From NCBI RefSeq assembly GCF_022682495.2, contig NC_071391.1:46001462-46065461 (forward strand): a DNA stretch of 64,000 bases, in the 5' to 3' direction. Shown one piece after another: positions 59,347 to 64,000 of this stretch. How positions within the stretch are numbered: position 1 is the first letter of the stretch; every line of letters starts with the position of its first letter. The notes under the pieces were generated by a model. That model did not search any database and was not told the origin of the DNA. It saw nothing but the letters and a program-made list of their open reading frames with translations. The position numbers were made by a program, and so were the translations under genes. Source of the stretch: Desmodus rotundus (lineage: Eukaryota > Chordata > Mammalia > Chiroptera > Phyllostomidae).

Positions 59347-59439
59347 TTGGATCACTATATCCTGTGTTAGATTGATTCCTTTGACGATCTCTATTCATGG
59401 TCTCCCCTGCTTCTATCCCTTTTGGACTACTCTTTTAGT

Positions 59440-59858
59440 TCCATCCACTCTGATGCTGGGCTAAGCCACGTGACTTGCATAGGTCAATGGGATGTTGGTA
59501 AACAAGAAGCTTAAAGAGAGGGCTTGCTCGCTTGCCCTCCCGCTCTTTGCCAGTGCCAAGAGAACATGACTGGCCTGATGGGATATGAGAAACATGTGCA
59601 GGTGAGAAGTATGTGAAAGAGAGCCAGGGATCCCACCAGAGGCCATCCTAGACCAGCCTATAGCCAGCCTACCCTAAGTAAAGATGAGGAGAGTCACCTA
59701 ACTAACCCAGAGGTGACTGCAGACACATGAATAAGCTAGCCAAGACTGGAAGAAACATACGGCTGACTCAGACACTTGAAAGCAATAAAAATTGCTTATT
59801 GTTTTAAGTCATGATGTTTTGGGATGGTTTGTTATACAGTAATAGCTAACTGATAGAG
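59440..59858 (+). mobile_element. Solo LTR of ancient ERVL-MaLR (MLT1-like)
   Basis: The region has the MLT1-style end (TGTTTTGGGATGGTTTGTTA, ACAGTAATAGCTAACTGATA) and middle (TTCCATCCACTCTGATGCTG, TGACTTGCATAGGTCAATGG). No internal viral coding sequence is present. Confidence 0.65.
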
Positions 59859-60450
59859 GCTTCCACTGTACTTTGAACAAAATTTTATCATAGCCTGTTT
59901 CCTCAACTGTGAAACAGACATACCCTATCTTGAGAGCTATTGTATGTCTTGCAATAAATTGAGGCAGTTGTACTCCTTATACTCATTTCTTCATAACCTA
60001 CTTCTTAGGGTACTTATACCATTCTTGTGAGCTTGAGGACAGGGGTAGTAGTCAGAATTCTTTCTCTCTTTCCTCCATTACCCTGCACTGAGCCTGGCAA
60101 AGAATGGGTATTCACTAAAAGCTCGATGGACCAATGAGTTAAGTGGAAAAAAGAAGAAATGAAAATGAATGGTGTCATCAAGGTGTCACACGGTGAGCCT
60201 GACTGCTGGGGAGAACTGACAAAGCCTTTGGCTGCCTTGCTGACTCCAGTGGCTGTTTTTGGATTCAGTCTTCCCATCTGCCATTCTGCCTCATAACCAG
60301 GAACTCGTCAGATCTCAGCAGCTTCCCTGTCTGGCCAGGCTGACTGACTTGACTGGGTTCAGGGCATACCTGACTTGTTTGGGAATTATTTTCCAAATTA
60401 GAAGTATCTTTTACTCTTTTCCTTTTTTTAACTTTAGAAAGTTAACATGA

Positions 60451-60491
60451 ATGGGGACAATTGTAATTGAACAACAATAAAAATAAATAAA
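60451..60491 (+). mobile_element. 41-bp L1 3'-end insertion with 13-bp target-site duplication
   Basis: The tiny insert (GGGGACAATTGTAATTGAAC, then an A-rich tail) matches the 3' terminus of the L1/half-L1 elements here. It is bounded by AAAGTTAACATGA at 60438-60450 and 60492-60504. It is an extremely 5'-truncated retrotransposition event. Confidence 0.85.
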
Positions 60492-61179
60492 AAAGTTAAC
60501 ATGATTACTAAATAAAGTCAAACACCATACAGAAAAAAAGTACATCAAATAGAAACTAAAAGCCTGAATCTCCACCTCACTCTCCAGGAATAATCATGGT
60601 TAATAGTTTGGGAATACAATCTCCTAGAATACATATATAACAAAATTATGTATATTTTAAACTAAAAATAAAACACATACTGTCTATTCCTTTGTAACCT
60701 ATTTTTTCTTTTCAAGTTATTGTACTCTTACCCTTTTTAATAGCTGCAGAGTATTCCATAAAGATTGTGTGTACCCTATTACTTTATTTCCTTAATTTAA
60801 CTAACTAATCCCAAGTTGATGGATATGTTTTCAGGTTTTGGAAATTACTAACAATTGCAATTTGATTTGTTGATAGCCTATTCCTGCCTTCTCTCAGGTA
60901 AGTAGCAACGTGACGGCACAGGAAGTTTTGAGTAATAAGCAGATGAGGACATCTGAAAGGAGATTCAATGGCCTGGCTTAGAGAGGGTTTCTGTTTATGG
61001 GGTACAGGTGGAAGAAAAATCAAAGAATGTCATGAAGAGCCTGCCAAATGATCTATGTTCTGGGAAGTTATATTTCCAAGTGCCAAAGGCAGGCCCAAGA
61101 TTGAACCTAGCTCCTGCCCATCTCTCTACTCCCATCTCTTACCCTCACCTCCACATCTGCAGTTCAGCTAAACGCAAGT

Positions 61180-61525
61180 ACTCGAAGTTGCCTCGCTGCC
61201 TCAAGTCCTCTGCACAGCCAGCTTTTTCTGTTTGTAATACAGTTATTTTCCCCTTCGCCTTGCTAATTCTTACTTCACAACTCAGCCTGGGTTTCATCTT
61301 TTTTGAGGAGCCTACTCAGATGCTCAAATCTTGGATGTGAAACTTCTCTTCTGGGCTTCCCAAACGCCCTGTACTTATTGCCATGGTAGCACTCGTAACA
61401 CTAGGGTGATCTGCTTACTATCTGTATGTCCATAAACTTCACCAGGACAGGAACCATGTCTTTCTTATAACTGTATCCTTATAGTGGTGGCAAGTAGTAG
61501 GTGCTTAACAAATAACATTAAAAAT
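61180..61525 (+). mobile_element. L2 LINE 3' end
   Basis: The end TTCACCAGGACAGGAACCAT, then GTCTTTCTTATAACTG and AAGTAGTAGGTGCTTAACAA is diagnostic of L2. An upstream fragment reads ACTCAGCCTGGGTTTCATC. Confidence 0.65.
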
Positions 61526-61649
61526 TGCTACAGTGAATAATACTGTAGAGAGAGAGAGGGACATGAGGTTACTGTCAATGAGTGCTCTGACCTGGTAGTG
61601 CTCTGAGGAGTCAGGGAAGACATTTTAATCTTTTTTTTAACATTTTAAT

Positions 61650-61875
61650 TTTTAAAAAGATTTTATTTATTTATTTTCAGACAGAGGGGAAGGGAGAGAG
61701 AAAGAGAGGGAAAGAAGCTTCAACATGTGTGAGAAACATCAATAGGTTGCCTCTTGCACACTCCCAACTGGGGACCTGGACTGTAACCCAGGCACGCGCC
61801 CTGACAGAGAATTAAACTGGCGACTTTTTGGTTCATAGGCTGGCACTCATCCACTGAGCCACACCAGCCAGGGCT
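61650..61875 (-). mobile_element. VES SINE
   Basis: Reverse VES ending CCACACCAGCCAGGGC. Confidence 0.92.
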
Positions 61876-62179
61876 AAATTTTTATTATTACTATTACTAT
61901 TTTATTTTAAGGGAAGAATTTTTAGAGAAGAGACTGAGGATAAGTACAAATTAAGTAAGTACAAATTAACTGTAGTGATGGGTGGAGGGGAGATGAACAC
62001 TGCAAGCAGAAATAATAGGCTCTATGGTAAGAGGCTAAGTGGAAAATTTGAAGACTTTACAAAGGCCATATAATTGAGGGGATAAAAGGTGGGTAAGAGG
62101 CAGACTGGGATGTTGGACGATGCTAAAAGCAATAGCAAACCACAAGGTAACTTTTTACACAGGGGTGGGTTGGGGAAGG

Positions 62180-62650
62180 TGAACAATATCAAATTTCCAT
62201 TTTTGAAGGATTACTCTGGTTGCAGTGTGCAAAATGGCTGGGAGGGAAGGCAGGAAGGGCGCCATGGTAGTTAGGACTGTAGAAGTAAAGCTATAAGGAC
62301 TTTATGATGGATGGGAAATGTTTGGGTTTTTGGCTTCTGTAGTGGTGGATAGAGGTGAGAACGTTGAAGAAAATCCAAGTTTGCAGTACACAGAGATTAT
62401 GAGTTCAGATGCAGACATGTTGAGTTTGGGTTGTTTTTTGACATATCCTGAAGTTGTTGTTGAAATGGCAATTGACTATATAGACCGAGAGCTGGGTTGG
62501 GGATATACACTATGTACATCCGCATACAGGTGGTAAATGAAATTGTGGATGTGGATGCAAATACTCAAGAAAAGAACATAGAGTGAGGTGGGAAGTGGGC
62601 CTAGGACTGAGCTTGGGGAGTCTTTAAAATATTACGTGGACCAATCAGCG
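62180..62650 (+). repeat. Ancient unnamed interspersed repeat, copy 2
   Basis: It shares the layout of the 42.7-kb stretch: GGATTACTCTGGTTGCAGTG, then GAGTTCAGATGCAGACATGT and TGAGTTTGGGTTG. No coding function. Confidence 0.4.
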
Positions 62651-62899
62651 CCAGAGCTAGATGACAGCCAGAAACCAGCTAATCGTGGCAGCATCAGATG
62701 GGGGTACTGTGTAGCCACATTTTCCTTTCTGCTGATTTCCATTGCCTTCAGTCTCTCTAGTTCCCTTTCCTATTTAAACTTTCAAAGAAGTATCTGAAAC
62801 TCATTCAGGCTGAGGTGTAAATAATCCAAGGTGGGCCATTCAGGTTTCTTTTCCCTGGGGCAGTTCCTACTCCTTGGAGCAAGTTCTTAAACTAGAGTG

Positions 62900-63040
62900 G
62901 CAGTAGGCTCGTGTTGGAGACTTGGATGTATGTTGGCACTCTGAGGTCTAGTCCTAGCTGTCACTAACTTGGTGTGTGGCCTTGGGCAAGTCACTGAGCC
63001 TGTCTGGGTTTCAGTTTTCCAAATCCGTGAAATAGGGATA
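62900..63040 (+). mobile_element. MIR SINE fragment
   Basis: GGCCTTGGGCAAGTCACTGA and CAAATCCGTGAAATAGGGAT match the MIR core. Confidence 0.7.
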
Positions 63041-63893
63041 AATAGCCTTGATTCACAAAGCTCAAAAGACACACTGGATAGGAAAGAGCTGGGTGAGTTA
63101 CTAAATGTAATGGGTCTGTCATGAAGACTGTAAAAGGAATGAAGCTCTAACATTTATGAGAAGCAGATCATGGAGGAGCGTAGAGAGAAGTGGCAATTTG
63201 GGGACAGGACCCCAAAGTGTGTGGAAAGATCCTGCTGAGACTCTGAGAAGGAGGCTTTACCCTGAGGCCTCCTGCTTGGAAGGAAAGGGGTTAGCACAAG
63301 CCCCATAAAATTTTTTACATCTGCAGTATCAGGTAGGGCCTGTGATTTACTCTGATGTTACTCCCAGATCTGGAAGACTCAGGGTGTCAGCTCATCAGGA
63401 AAACCAACCCTATGACAGGGCATTTCAGATCTCCCAGGGTGTCAGGGAGTTGAGGCATTTGTAGTAGGGAGCCCCATCTTTGTGATGAGGAGGTTCTTAA
63501 GCACCTGTAACCTGTAAATTTATCTCAGCGCCGTTCCCTCCCCGCTCGTCTATCTCCTACGGGTGTTGTGTCTCGATCACTGTGAAAGAGAGTAAAAGTG
63601 TTTTTTTGGGGGGTGGGGGGGTGGGTCTTACGTCTCCGAGAAAGGAAGTACCCTTCCGCTTTCCACAGAACTATTATTCCCTGGAAGGAGTTTCCCATTT
63701 TCCCGCCCGTCCGACTCACCCGCAGCTGCTGCCCCTCCAGCCTCCGCGTCCCTCTCACTACCTCAAGGTTACCCAGCACAACTCCATGGTAACTGCCTAC
63801 GCCACTGACATCCCGGCCCAACCCCGTAAACACTGCTGCAATCCCTGTCGGGAGCTGTAGTTTGTCAGGGGCGGGGCTCCAAGGCCGGGGATT

Positions 63894-63910
63894 TGCTGGG
63901 ATTTGTAGTC
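63894..63910 (-). promoter_or_regulatory. ZNF143/SBS-like motif
   Basis: On the minus strand the sequence reads GACTACAAATCCCAGCA, close to the ACTACAATTCCCAGCATGC element of ZNF143-bound, often bidirectional, promoters. A weaker relative (AACTACAGCTCCC) lies 30 bases away at 63850-63863. Confidence 0.5.
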
Positions 63911-63926
63911 TTTGCCCTCAAGTCGT

Positions 63927-64000
63927 GCGGGGGGGGGGGGGGCGGGGGGGGGGCGGGGGGGGGGCGGGGGCCGGAAGTAGTGACACCCCTTCTTCTCACC
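63927..64000 (-). repeat. Right copy of inverted duplicated contig end
   Basis: This reads through the G-homopolymer tract and into sequence identical, in reverse, to the left contig's end. The match runs to the last base of the window and could extend beyond. Confidence 0.95.

Larger units (their letters stand above)
63545..64000 (-). promoter_or_regulatory. CpG-rich, probably bidirectional promoter with LRRC51 first exon
   Basis: The last 450 bases are GC-rich with GC boxes (GGGGCGGGG near 63869), an ETS core (GCCGGAAGTAG at 63970-63980) and two minus-strand ACTACA...TCCC elements resembling ZNF143/SBS sites (63850-63864 and 63894-63910). A minus-strand first exon could end near 63777 at TGCTGG|GTAACC, which would be the noncoding first exon of LRRC51. 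The exon boundaries are inferred, not proven. A homopolymer-rich G tract lies at 63928-63970. Confidence 0.6.

Overview
The window is nuclear DNA of a bat, most likely an echolocating microbat. The main evidence is about thirty copies of the tRNA-derived VES SINE (head like CCCTGGCTGGTGTGGCTCAG, a tRNA B-box, and a pyrimidine-rich tail before an A-rich end), together with ancient mammalian MIR, L2, L1, hAT and mariner relics. No bacterial, plasmid or organellar sequence is seen. Genus cannot be decided from the sequence alone.

Two protein-coding genes can be read exon by exon. LAMTOR1 lies on the plus strand with five coding exons between 32966 and 38126. It encodes the complete 161-residue lysosomal Ragulator anchor, with an N-terminal MGCC lipidation motif. 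LRRC51 lies on the minus strand with four coding exons between 49145 and 39500 and encodes a complete 192-residue leucine-rich-repeat protein. It is the LRRC half of the human LRTOMT locus. The two genes are convergent, with stop codons 1.4 kb apart. A CpG-rich promoter at about 63.55-64.0 kb probably holds the LRRC51 first exon. A second GC-rich promoter at about 31.87-32.18 kb holds a probable noncoding first exon on the minus strand, which I infer from gene order to be NUMA1.

Layout: 1-31.9 kb has no coding exon and is packed with transposons, as expected of a long first intron. 31.9-32.2 kb is a CpG-island promoter. 32203-32702 is a 500-base gap of Ns. 32.7-38.7 kb is LAMTOR1. 39.5-49.2 kb is LRRC51. 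49.2-63.5 kb is LRRC51 5' intron with more repeats. 63.5-64.0 kb is a promoter.

The most consequential observation concerns the assembly. The last 36 bases of the window are the exact reverse complement of 32144-32179, immediately left of the gap, and the GC homopolymer tract beyond them matches apart from run lengths. In human, LRRC51/LRTOMT and NUMA1 are head-to-head. The simplest reading is that the left contig (1-32202) is misplaced and inverted, or is a duplicate haplotig, and belongs right of 64000. What should lie upstream of LAMTOR1 (TOMT and ANAPC15 in human) is absent here.

Among mobile elements, five copies of an L1-derived 'half-L1' (HAL1-type) element go from ORF1 straight into the same 3' UTR without ORF2. 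Two small-RNA retropseudogenes (7SK and 5S rRNA) keep their 5' ends, lack 3' ends and poly(A), and carry target-site duplications. I found no CRISPR array, operon or new multi-gene system.
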